A stretch of DNA of 42,831 bases from Tetrahymena elliotti 4EA (Eukaryota > Ciliophora > Oligohymenophorea > Hymenostomatida > Tetrahymenidae), in NCBI GenBank assembly GCA_000231825.2, contig JH720376.1:68038-110868 (forward strand), in the 5' to 3' direction. A model generated the notes under the pieces. It was not told the DNA's origin. It made no database searches and worked only from the letters and a program-made list of their open reading frames with translations. Shown one piece after another: positions 33,147-42,831 of this stretch. The number at the start of each line of letters is the position of its first letter. Position 1 is the first letter of the stretch. The position numbers were made by a program, and so were the translations under genes.

Positions 33147-34244
33147 ACAACAAATAAAATAAACCAAGATGTTAAATAATCTCAAATTTAAATAGTTTAA
33201 ATGAAAAAAAACCTATTTATTAATTGATTAAATGGAATTTACTACTTAACTAACGAACTAACCAATCAATCACTCAACCAATAAACCAACTAATAATCTT
33301 ATAAAAAGTTTTGTAAAATTAAGAATTGCTAATTAATAAAGATATAAAAATAGTTAATAAATTAACTAAAATAAATTAATAAATATATAAATAAATTGTA
33401 AATAATTATCATTTATATTAATTTATAATAATTACTTTGAATTAAATTCTTCTTTTTATAAATCTCTCCTTAAAAAAACAAGAGTAATTTTTAATAAATT
33501 CAAATCTGATAATCAGCTTTCAAATAATAAATCAATTCTAAATTTAAAATTACAAAAACAAAAGAAATGAACTAATTGTAATTATGAAAAATATTTAAAA
33601 TGTTCATACACTTTCTTGAAAAAATTTTACTTGTTTTTTTTATGGAATCTATTTAAAAAATTTAATTTAAATCTCTTCATTATTTTTATTTTTCTATTAA
33701 TAAGCTGATGAATGGAGATATATAAAGAATAAACATGGACCATACAGAACAATTTATTCTCCAATCTTTCTTTCCTCTTCTTAAGCCACAACCAAGGTTA
33801 TGAGTTTCCCAAAATGACTGATCAAGCACACATTTGGATTATTTAGTGACTCAAATGAATGTAACATTTTTTATGAGAAATTATAATAATAATATAATTT
33901 CACTACTTTTTTAAACAATAAACTGCATAGCTATAATATTATGCATTTCAACTAGAAATAAATATATGTTGAGTTATTGTTTTAAATTAGATATTTAATG
34001 AAATCATTTTTATGTTATCAAAATTTTGAATTTAAGTAGTTTTTTATAATTTCATAAACTGATAAAATAGTTTTATTTTTAATAATTTTTTAAAATAAAT
34101 TGTTAGCAATTTAAATATTATAAAGGTAGTTTGCTGACTAATTTCATTTAAATATTGAAATTATTAATTAAAAAGGAAATAAGTTTTCGTGATTTTGGAT
34201 TTTTGATAAAAAGAGAAATAAAAAACAAATTAATTGTTAAAAAA
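33147..34244. other. Intergenic region
   Basis: Bases 33235-33300 are C/A-rich (ctaacgaactaaccaatcaa, caaccaataaaccaactaat), probably 3' UTR of the preceding gene. The remainder is AT-rich with no gene, RNA or repeat that I can support. Confidence 0.5.
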
Positions 34245-34898
34245 ATGAGCAATTTTTATATGGTCCAATTTTAGCAAGCAGTAGTAAGACCATAAAAGAA
34301 TTAATAAGAAATAGAAGAGTAAATATCTTAAATGGTAGACAAAAAAAAAGTATTGAGATCTCTTTCTAAATTAAGTATTAATGAATAGAATTATAATACT
34401 ACTCAAGCCTCAACTAACATAAGCTATACAGAGAGGAGAAGTTCGTTCTCTAATGATTAAGACCTCTATAGTATATCAATAGAATAGCAAAGATAATATC
34501 AATAAGAAATTAGAAAAGAAATTATGTGCAAGGTATGCTTTTCAATATCAGAATAATTATACTCTTCTAACTGTTGCCAAGAGTTTATGTGCTTGGAATG
34601 TAATAAAAAAATTTAATAATGCCCCACATATAAGAAAAACTATACTCTCAATAAAAATGTTACTGCCTACAAGTTGGTTTCTCTTCTAAAATAGTGTATT
34701 TGCAGACATAATGAATGTAGATATACAGCTGTGAGTATCTTTAAGTTATATGAACATGAAAAAAATTGTGAGCACAAGATAATCAAATGTACAATTTGCG
34801 AATAGAATATTAAAGATAAAGATTTTATGAATCACTTAACAATTACCCATTAGGATTAACTAAGAAAGTAATATAGCTAATACGAAGAAGATTATTGA
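34245..34898 (+). CDS. RING/TRAF-type zinc-finger protein, degenerate RING
   Basis: One exon of 217 residues runs from ATG 34245 to TGA 34896-34898. After a Gln/Ser-rich N-terminus of about 90 residues comes a compact RING-like module: C95-x2-C98, C110-C111, C116-x2-C119, C126-P-T-Y129. The order resembles SIAH-type RINGs (CxxC, CxxC, CPTC), but the last zinc ligand is Tyr (CPTY). A TRAF/SIAH-like zinc finger follows (CRHNECRYTAVSIFKLYEHE, then KNCEHKIIKC and CTICEQNIKDKDFMNHL). Proteins of this build are usually E3 ubiquitin ligases. With one ligand replaced, E2 binding may be weakened or the site may be completed by the next residue pair. Start choice: first ATG after an AT-rich leader; later in-frame Mets (residues 6 and 30) are possible. 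Confidence 0.8.
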
Positions 34899-36172
34899 TA
34901 TATTCTGAGATAACAATACTTGTTTTATAATTATTTAAATTAAGAAAGAAGATAATTGATTCTAAGATACAGTTTAATTAATTTTCTCTGGTAAAATTTA
35001 CCAAATTTATTGAATATTTTCTACTTTTCTGATAAAAATCATGTCAAACCAAACAAAAAATATTCTAAACATAAAAAAAATTAATATATTTTTAGCAACT
35101 TTATTTTTTAAATTGAATATATCAATAATTATTTTCTCGAATGAAATTTAAAATATTTTTATGAAAAAAAGAAAAAAACTAGCAAAAAAATTTATTAAGG
35201 AATTATATATTTTAAATCAATATTTAATACAAATACGAAATAAGTTAAAATTTTTCTCGATCTACAAATTAATAATTTTGTGCAGATATTTTCTTAATAA
35301 TTGTGTAAAAAGCCTGTTAAAATAATTATTAAAATTGATAAAATAATTAAATCTTTTTCAGAAAATAATTGAAATAATAATTTAATACAATTGAGAATCA
35401 AAAATATTAAAAATGAATTAAAGTAATGAGTTATTGATTTAAAAAGATAAAATATTTACATTATTTATGAAATGAAATTACTAAAAATAGTAATTTGAAC
35501 AAAATTTAGAATTAATAATTTGCATAAAATAATGTAAAATTTAAAATAACATGAAACAAAAAGCAAAATTAAATTTAGTAAAAAATTAAAAAATTTGTAA
35601 AATGATTTTCCTCATTTTTTTGAAAAATATTTTTTTTTAATAATTTTTAAAATAAATTATTTTTTGCGAATTTTTTTGATTAAGGTGTTTGATTAAAATG
35701 AAAAAAATTTAACATCTTTTAAATATGTTTTAGAAATTAAACATTTTTATTTATTAAATTAAGCTTTATGGAATAATAAAATATTTGTTAAATTAATGAG
35801 AAAAGTTTTAATTAGATTTTAATAAAATATTTAAAATGGTTGAAAGTTTTGGAATTTAGTAAAATGTATTTTGAATATTACAGCTTGCTGAAATGAATGG
35901 GGAATGAAATGGGTGAAGCGAAGAATAATGCGAAAATGGCTGATTAATTAATAGGAAATTTGAAAAATAATAGCAAGGATAAAAGTGAGTGGGTTGAATT
36001 AAATAAGAAAAAAAGTGGGAGAAAAAGATATGGAATGATAGAGAGCTGAGGAATTAATTTTATTAATAAGACGAATCTCATTGTATTGTTAAAAATAATC
36101 AAATACGAAAATAATTTAAAGAAAAAAAAAACATTCAAGCAAATATTAAAAATCATATAAAAAAGAATAGAA
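34899..36172. other. Intergenic region, purine-rich leader of RPS21
   Basis: Bases 34899-35870 are extremely AT-rich and hold nothing I can name. From about 35885 to 36060 the plus strand is purine-rich with many G (aatgaatggggaatgaaatg, aagtgggagaaaaagatatg), like the tract before RPLP1. The two ribosomal genes thus share this leader character; whether it is a regulatory element is inference. Confidence 0.5.
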
Positions 36173-37347
36173 ATGAACGCTGGTAGAGCTAACTAAAACA
36201 ACAAGCCCATGACTGGTTTGATCAATGACAAAAAGGAAAAGATCGACCCTTATCTCCCCAGAAAGTGCGACTGGAGCAACAAGCTCGTCTTCTCCAACGA
36301 TCAATCTTCCGTTCAAATCGCTATTGCTGAAGTATCACATTCATTTTAAATGATAGCATTTAGGATAATCATATTTTCAAAATCATCCATTTTTACAACA
36401 TCCATCCATCTATTTTCAATTTCAAGAAAATTAACTAAGTCCACAATTTTTATTGTGAGAAGAGGATTCTTGCAATTTTAAAATGAGCGAATTATTCTTT
36501 GCATTTAGTAAACTTAAATTGCTGCTTTGGTATGTATATTGTATAAAAGTATCTGAAATTGGTAGAGAAATTACTATTAGAGAATCATAATACAAATTAA
36601 CTTGATTTGACTTATTAAGATGTCATCTATACTTCAAGATAAATTAATAGGGAATATATTGCTTTCAATAGTTTGTCTTTTTGAGTTTAGCCAAATTTAT
36701 TCTGAACTTTTAAGAAAAATAAGCTTGTTTATCTAGCTTTTAAAGTAGGAATTAGTTGAAAGAAAATCTCAGAATATGATCTGAAAATACAGAATAAGTA
36801 AAGTAAAAAATCCCTCATAAGATAAGCAGAATGAACCAATAATAAAAGCAATTCTCATACAACTTTATAACAAAAGGAATTAGGTTTAATATACAATTTT
36901 ATGTTAACTTAATCAACTAATTTATCAAACAATTTTAGCGTAGAAATAAGCAACAAAAATAAATACCAAAGTAACTTTTCAAATATAGAGAGAACTTCAA
37001 AAATATTAATTAGAAATATATGGACTAATATTTAAAAAAGTAAAGCGAGTATAATAGAAATGAAATGACCACCAGAATTATCAAATTAGAAAGCAAATTT
37101 AAATTTAAAAACAGAAATATAAATATTTTGATTGGATTATTGATTGGATGATATTTGATTATATGCAACTTATATTTAATGCTCTTTTATTTAACTTTTA
37201 TTTGTATTTTAGGTTGGTGAAAATGGTCAAGCTACTGGATCTAAGACCAGAGTCGTTCTCTGCGGTGCTGTCAGATCTAAGGGTGAATCTCATATCGCCT
37301 TAGAAAATATCCTCAGAGAAAGAGGTCTTTACCCTATCTAAGAATGA
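36173..37347 (+). CDS. RPS21: 40S ribosomal protein S21 (eS21)
   Basis: Two exons (36173-36331 and 37213-37347) give 97 residues. The eS21 signature YLPRKCDWSNKLV (compare YVPRKCSASNRII) is in exon 1. SVQIAIAEVGENGQATGSKT and RVVLCGAVRSKGESHIAL are at and after the junction. The protein is a small-subunit component near the platform that helps pre-rRNA processing and 40S maturation. The 881-bp intron starts GTATCA and ends TTTTAG between Glu and Val codons (IAE|VGE), keeping frame. Gln is encoded by TAA near the N-terminus (ANQNNK) and in the last codons (PIQE, then TGA), which fixes the genetic code. Codons are GC-rich like RPLP1. The N-terminal 25 residues are longer and differ from animal eS21. 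It stands alone. Confidence 0.95.
36332..37212 (+). other. Long intron of RPS21
   Basis: This is an 881-bp, AT-rich intron. It has ccatccatcc (36396) and no open coding frame with recognisable similarity. I looked for box C/D or H/ACA snoRNA signs and found none convincing. Confidence 0.8.
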
Positions 37348-37600
37348 TTTGAATAATCTACTTTACTATAAATACAACAAAAATTAACAATAAATCAATA
37401 TATAAATTAATTTAAAATGTAGATTTTTGTTTTTTGAATTGCAATTTATTTAAATATGCTTTAAATTTATACTCTTCAAAAATCTTTGAAAGACTGACTG
37501 ACTCTTCAATTATTATATTTAATATTTATATATTTTTGTCTGCTTGCATATACTTTCTAATTGTTTTACTTATATTCCAACCAATATAAAGAAAGTAAAC
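37348..37600. other. 3' flank of RPS21
   Basis: AT-rich flank with actgactgactc near 37493. It probably contains the RPS21 polyadenylation region, which cannot be placed from sequence alone. Confidence 0.4.
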
Positions 37601-38400
37601 TATAATGAGTAAAATATACTCAAACTAATAAAAAGCAAAAAACTAAATTAATAAAGGGTCTTTATTTTTGTCTAATCATCTTAATTTCACAGCAAATACT
37701 TAACATAATACTAATGTAATTTTTACTAACATAATTAAAAAGCTATTATCTATCTATCATCAATCATGTTAATTTCACAACAAATATTTTACACAATAAA
37801 TTATCTATTATGATTAAAATAAACCATTTCACTAATTAAATAAAAGCAACAAAATAAATTAGCAAACATTCTCTATTTTCATTTATAATTTTAAATCGCG
37901 GTAAATATCTTTAATGAGTATACTACAGAGGTTGGAGTGACTTGAGAAAACCTTCAAGTTAATTATTTATTTAAAAAAAAAATAACAGTTTTTTGGACCT
38001 ATAAAAAACAAAAAATTAAATTAACAAAGAGTATCTATTTTAATCTGACATGTGAATTTCATAACAAGTACTTTGCATGATGTTAATGAAAATTACATTT
38101 TTAAATTTATCTATAATGAGAAAAATGCTCTCTCACTCATTAACTCATAAAAAATAAACTAGATTAAAAAATAACTCTCTATTTTCTTCTAACAAGTTAA
38201 CTTCATAACAAACTTTGCTTAATGTTGATGAAAACTAACTAACATTTTTAAATTCATCTAGATTGAGTAAAATACTCTTGATAACTAACTCTTAAAAATA
38301 AAAAAATTAAATTAACAAAGAGTCTCTATTTTGGTCTTACCATGTATTTTCACATTAAATATTTTGCATAACGCTAATGGAATTTTTAGAGCATAATTAT
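37601..38400. repeat. Diverged tandem repeat, about five units
   Basis: Units of about 140-210 bp share aaattaacaaagagtctcta, then ttt(t)..tct, then a segment like tcacaacaaatattttgcat and aatgctaatggaattttt. Many are preceded by ttgagtaaaatactct. Recognisable copies of the core lie near 37645-37727, 37746-37893 (rearranged), 38014-38130, 38162-38290 and 38308-38391. They are non-coding and each is substantially diverged, so the array is old. It separates RPS21 from the LRR pseudogene. Confidence 0.65.
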
Positions 38401-38622
38401 TTGTGCTTTAAATCCTTGATAATTTTAAAAATAAATAATTGAATCTAATAATAAATAAAAATTTCTGACATATTATCCCAAATCTTTAAATTTAAAGCTT
38501 TGTAAAAAACTACATGATGTTAATCATTTTAAAAATTATTAACTTATTTCATAAATCCCTTCTAAATTTAGATTTATTAAAGTTAGAATATTAAGGAAAT
38601 CTAAATTAAAAAAAATACAAAA

Positions 38623-39198
38623 ATGAATTCTGAAAACTGAAGCTTAGTTTTACCAAAAAGATAAGAAAAATTAAGCAGTTTAGATGACTTAAAAGAATTA
38701 TTAGAGTCTAAACCTAATACTATTACCCATTTAACTATTAAATTAAACAAAAATATTGAGCTTGATGATACCATAGTTATTTAAGAAGGACTAAAATTAT
38801 AGATTAATTCAGCTATTTATTATTAAGATTAGAAGGAAAGGACAAATCAGCAGTAGGTGCTTAGTTTTTTGCTGAATCTCTCTAAAATATGAAATAACTA
38901 CAAGGGTAGGCAGCGATAAATTAGGACGTAATTTCGTTAAATCTATTTCAAACTTTTTACTAATTTTATCTCCTTAACTAACTTTACTCTCATTACGCTC
39001 TTAGGAGAACTAAAATCCAGATTCTGGATCTAAAATCTTATCAATTACTTTAAAGTCATTTAACTTTAATAAACACACCTATTATAAGGTTTAAATTGCA
39101 ATGAAATTACTGATAATGATATAATACTAATAATTGATGCTATTTTATCTTTGAATTAATTAATGGAATTAAAAGGAATAAGATTGAATATGACATGA
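38623..39198 (+). pseudogene. Broken LRR-family gene
   Basis: ATG 38623 is followed after five codons by TGA (38638-38640). The same frame then continues SLVLPKRQEKLSSLDDLKEL and THLTIKLNKNIELDDTIVIQ. Beyond about 38815 the LRR pattern moves to other frames: LRLEGKDKSAVGAQFFAESL then QNMKQLQG, later GLNCNEITDNDIILIIDAIL then SLNQLMELKGIRLNM and TGA 39196-39198. At least three frame changes and one internal TGA are needed, and I find no intron set that repairs them. It is a dead relative of the ribonuclease-inhibitor-like LRR genes seen at 9847. Confidence 0.7.
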
Positions 39199-40073
39199 AA
39201 TAATCACTGAAAGAACAAATTAAAATAAATAGGAATTTTTAATTGATATTTGATTAAAACCTTTTTAAAATAATAAAATTATTGTGATAAATAGTGATGT
39301 GATTATTTTTGCCAGCATAAATATCAATAAAATAAAAATACATTGTTCAATACAACTATTTAATTATTGTAATATTCTAATATTTAAACTTGATTTGTAA
39401 TTTTAAAATACTAGCAACATTTAATTTTAGTTAAAAATCAAAAAACTTTAAATATCATCTTCACCATACTTAAAAAAATTGATATGTCTAAAAACTTGTT
39501 TATTGTTATGTTAAAAATACAACAAAAATTAAAAAAAACCTTTATCTTATCTAATTTAAATTGTTTACACATTATCAAACTTTTTCTAGTTTAATAATTT
39601 TTAAAAAAAGTTAAGTATGGTTAAAGAAATTCTTTATTTGATTATATTATTAGTGATTTAAATCACATTATCAATAAAATAATAATATATAGTACAATAT
39701 AAAAATTTAATTATCTTAATTATCATAAAATTATATATGATGTATTTATGTTTATGCAACATTAAAATATTAGCAAACAGCTTAAATTCTTAAAAGAATT
39801 AATTTGATTCTAAATAAATGTGATGACTGCTTCACAAAAAGTAAAAGATTTTCCTGAAGATTTCTCCAATGTCATCATTTCTTTAAATACATAGAAAAAG
39901 GATATTTATTTGAGAATATCTTCAATGAATTAAATGATAAACATGATTCTTATCATTAGCACCATAAAATTCTTTTAAAATATTATTTTTACATTTTAAT
40001 TTTAAATTAATTTTTTATGAAATTTAATTTTAATCACATAAAAATAAATAGATTTCAAAATATTTTATTTTTT
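39199..40073. other. Intergenic, with a possible coding relic at 39760-40010
   Basis: This is mostly AT-rich. From about 39760 one plus-strand frame reads ILKRINLILNKCDDCFTKSK then RFS, an in-frame TGA (39855-39857), and continues RFLQCHHFFKYIEKGYLFEN. The Cys/His spacing on both sides of the TGA suggests a decayed zinc-binding protein, but I cannot name a family. The last bases are the 3' flank of the channel gene. Confidence 0.35.
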
Positions 40074-42831
40074 TCATAGTTCTTTTTTTCTCTAAGGGAA
40101 GACTACGTTTAATTATTGAGTTTGAGAAATATTTTCTTCATATTCAACTTAAATTTCGTAATCATCAAAATTATTTAACCTTGATGAATTAATCAGTGTT
40201 CTATAAGATCTAAAGTTAGATATTTTTTCTTAATTTTAATCATTATTTTGATAAAGATTTGTTTGACTGTTTAAATGCTAAGACTTTTATAAAGTATCAG
40301 AATTAGATTAATCATTAGATAATTAAATTTATTTTGGCTAATATTAATTAGTGATCATAGGTGTGCTGTTTTAGCAGATTTTTTATGTCAAACTAGCACT
40401 TTATTTCTCACAACCACTTTAGATTAATCTGAGAGATTTTGGTAATGAATTAAAATCAAATATTTAGGTTGATTTCTTGTTCAATCTCACAGCGGAATTA
40501 ATAATTTAGGGAGAAAGCGAATGAGGTAAAGCTAGACTATAAGTATTTTTCTTTCTAAATTTAGATTTACCAGATTAACTTTATTTATAAATGTCTTAAT
40601 ATATTTTATTATATTTATTGAAATACCATTTTTTTTCTTATTTTTCTAAATTCTGTGTTTGTAAAATAAAATTTAAGTTATTTAAAGGAAAATAATACTC
40701 AAAGTTTCTAAATACCTCAAATTATTCTTCTATATTATGGTTTTATAAAAAATTATTTAAAAGAGTCTCTTTGATCAAGTGAAGTTAATCTTCTAATTAG
40801 TTAGCTTAATTTACAGTCAAGTTTTCTATCTTGTTCTGAGATGTAAACATTTATGAGATTGCTTTACTTTGACTCTATCGAATGCTTCTATTTTTTTAAG
40901 GATTTACTTTTGCTTTCTTTTGAGCTTGATCTTACATTTTCTGAAGTGAACTTAAAACTTAAGAAGAATCAATTTTAGGAAGAATATTCCTAACTTGATG
41001 GAAAGAAGACTCTAATTTTTCTTCTAAATCTTCTGATGGTTAATTTTCTTTTTAATTTTCTAAATTCATATTTATTTTACTCTTAAAGAATTTTTAATTG
41101 GTTTCAGTCATTTCAATATTAGATAAATTGTCCTAAAAATACTATTTAGATTCTTCTTAATAAACTCTATTAGATTAAACTGACAATTCAATTTCTTTAA
41201 CTGTATGATTATTATTTGTTAAGTTTGGCTATGAAACACTAATTACATTTAATTCATTTTAATTTTTTTAAACAGCAGCATCTTCTAAATTTTAACATGA
41301 CATTTCATTTTTAATTTAATATGATAAGAATGTTTAGACATAAAAATCTTCAATAAGTTCCTAATTATTAGAAAATAACAAAAAAATTCTTTTGTAATTT
41401 AATTAATTATATAATTTACTTTATTCTCATTTTAAAAGCAAGAAACTTGATCGCAATCAAGTTTTACTCCCTTAACCTTGTATGAATGAGATTTGCGATC
41501 ATACTAAAACCTTTGTTTATATGTTTTACTAACAAATCTAGCTATTATGCGATCTTTATTAGGAGTATAATGAATATCAGGACATTCCTATAATAAATGT
41601 TAAGTATTCTAGCAAGATAAACATTTTTTCTTAATTAAGTTTAAGTCATTGTATAGCATTATGTTATCTTTTATGTAGCAAAATTTTTCATAATCATTTG
41701 AAAATTCTTTCAACAATTCTAAAAAATCTTATCTCTTTATATAAAGAAGCTTACAGAATTCTTTGCTTCTTACAGTATAACTTTCAGAAAATCCTGTAAA
41801 AAATCCTACTATCCCAAAACTTTTTCCTTTACCCAAAGTAGAAATTACTTTAGGTTTTTAATATATCCTTTGCTTGTCTTCTTCCTCTCCTTCAATAATT
41901 ATATCAACCTCACCTTTTTTATAAAAAATTTTAATTGTTATTGAAAGCTTTTTAATTTATGATTCCCTCATTTTTTTTCAAATTTTAATATGAAAAATTA
42001 GCAATTAAAACATTATTTTATTTTAAAATTAATTTAAAATATTTTGTTTTTGAACTAATTACATTATTGCTAGCATTTCAATATTTTTTTGATAGTTGAG
42101 CAAATAAAATGTGTTATTAATAATTTTTAGTATATTTTGCTATTTAAAATAATATGAATAAAAAAGAATAAGGAGGGTATTAATTAATTTATTTAGAAAA
42201 TACTTTAAATGAAAATGTTAATTTGATGATAGATTATAACAAAGGTATATTTTTTAAACCCTTATTTCTACCCCATCCTTTAATTTATTTTAAAAAAAAT
42301 AATTTGAAGGATATTAAAACTTTTAAAAAATAATTTTATTTTTAGTTCAAAAATTGTTTGTTTGATGCTACTTTGCTAAATGAGAAATTTATTCTTTTAA
42401 ATTCTATTTTTACAATAATATTACTAGTCTCAAAAATGCTTAAAAAGAAGCTTATTTTCTATGCTTTTATTTTTGCAAAATAATTTTAAAAAGGATGAAC
42501 TATTATTCATTAAGGAGTTTAAGTTTTGTATCTAAAAAAATATTATTTTAATGAAATAGAATACCTTTTTCAATGAAAAATATTTATTAAGACAATTCAC
42601 CTCTTTTGACAATTTATTCTTCAGGTGTACATGTTATTTATTGGATTATATTTAGAGTTTTAGTAATAACGCTTGGGCTAAAATTATGCTTAAATATTGG
42701 AGAGTCTTTTAGTATAATTCTGTTGGAATCAATTAAGAGTTACTCTCTTAGCTATTCACTTAACTATTGATTTATTATATTTTCTTATTGTTTTGAATCA
42801 TTTATATCATTTTCTTACCAATAATACTCTA
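40074..42831 (-). CDS. CNG/HCN/KCNH-type potassium channel, C-terminal part (partial)
   Basis: Minus-strand exons 42831-42565 (continuing off the window), 41913-41420 and 41360-40074 join in frame, 681 residues visible, TGA 40076-40074. The visible part begins at the C-linker of a voltage-gated channel (EYYWQENDI, then INQQLSEQLREQLLIDSNRI and ILKDSPIFKHNFSPSVITKT). A cyclic-nucleotide-binding domain follows (CTPEEQIVKRGELSQQIFFI, EKGEVDIIIEGEE, STLGKGKSFGIVGFFTG). The ring of Cys/His in CLSCQNTQHLLQECPDIHY and a 430-residue Ser/Gln/Asn-rich cytoplasmic tail complete it. The pore and S1-S6 lie beyond 42831. In the phosphate-binding cassette the usual Glu is Ile (FGIVG) and the usual Arg is Glu (FSESYT), so cyclic nucleotide binding is doubtful. 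Introns are 651 bp (ends AAG) and 59 bp. Such channels are greatly expanded in ciliates and set membrane potential for ciliary beating. Confidence 0.85.
41914..42564 (-). other. Long intron within the channel's nucleotide-binding domain
   Basis: The 651-bp intron starts GTATTC and ends AAAAAAG. It splits the Gly codon of FIEKG|EVDII; splicing there restores the conserved domain, whereas reading through gives unrelated residues. The intron is AT-rich and I see no other feature in it. Confidence 0.7.

Noticed and set aside
33270..33300. Resemblance to the ciliate chromosome breakage sequence (aataaaccaact)
   Set aside because: The conserved 15-base motif is not matched, and no telomeric CCCCAA repeats are present nearby.
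1..42831. CRISPR arrays, tRNA or rRNA genes, bacterial operons
   Set aside because: None is seen; introns, gene spacing and the ciliate code all point to a eukaryotic nuclear sequence.

Overview
The window looks like macronuclear DNA of an oligohymenophorean ciliate, most like Tetrahymena. Long conserved proteins read through only if TAA and TAG encode Gln and TGA is the only stop. The two ribosomal protein genes confirm this: RPS21 uses an in-frame TAA for Gln before its TGA. Composition is close to 80% A+T. Introns are AT-rich, start GT(A) and end in AG (mostly TAG); most are 46-150 bp, but some reach 450-880 bp. Because the standard code was used to screen for open frames, nearly all real genes had to be read by hand. 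Gene functions come from motifs I recognise; no database was searched.

Layout. 1-264 is the 3' end of a leucine-rich-repeat (LRR) type gene. 845-2725 (+) is an ULK/Atg1-like protein kinase. 3333-7378 (-) is a very large TPR protein carrying a one-base frameshift. 9847-12022 (+) is an LRR gene interrupted by a 911-base assembly gap; its 3' end and flank duplicate the window start. Then come decayed sequences: a chimeric fragment of the TPR gene (12633-12880), a relic of a NUMOD4/HNH endonuclease (13002-13309), and a tandem pair of small secreted-protein genes (14152-14693 dead, 15468-15992 intact), with a third relic near 8570.

The second half is mostly plus-strand genes: a membrane-anchored PPR protein (17937-21180), an unrecognised six-exon gene (21599-24061), ribosomal stalk protein P1 (25651-26766), a seven-exon Gln/Asn/Ser-rich coiled-coil protein (29303-33146), a RING/TRAF-type zinc-finger protein (34245-34898) and ribosomal protein S21 (36173-37347). 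These are followed by a diverged tandem repeat (37601-38400), a broken LRR gene (38623-39198) and, on the minus strand, the C-terminal part of a CNG/HCN/KCNH-type potassium channel that runs off the window end.

The genes do not form a pathway. The left 16 kb behaves like a fast-evolving, duplicating region: LRR, kinase and TPR families, pseudogenes and small inverted-repeat elements. The right part holds housekeeping genes. Two short elements of 125-130 bp with related terminal inverted repeats (8089-8218 and 27575-27699) look like members of one MITE-like family. The best candidates for something unusual are that repeat family, the HNH endonuclease relic, the duplicated LRR-(kinase)-TPR block and the PPR protein with an N-terminal membrane anchor.
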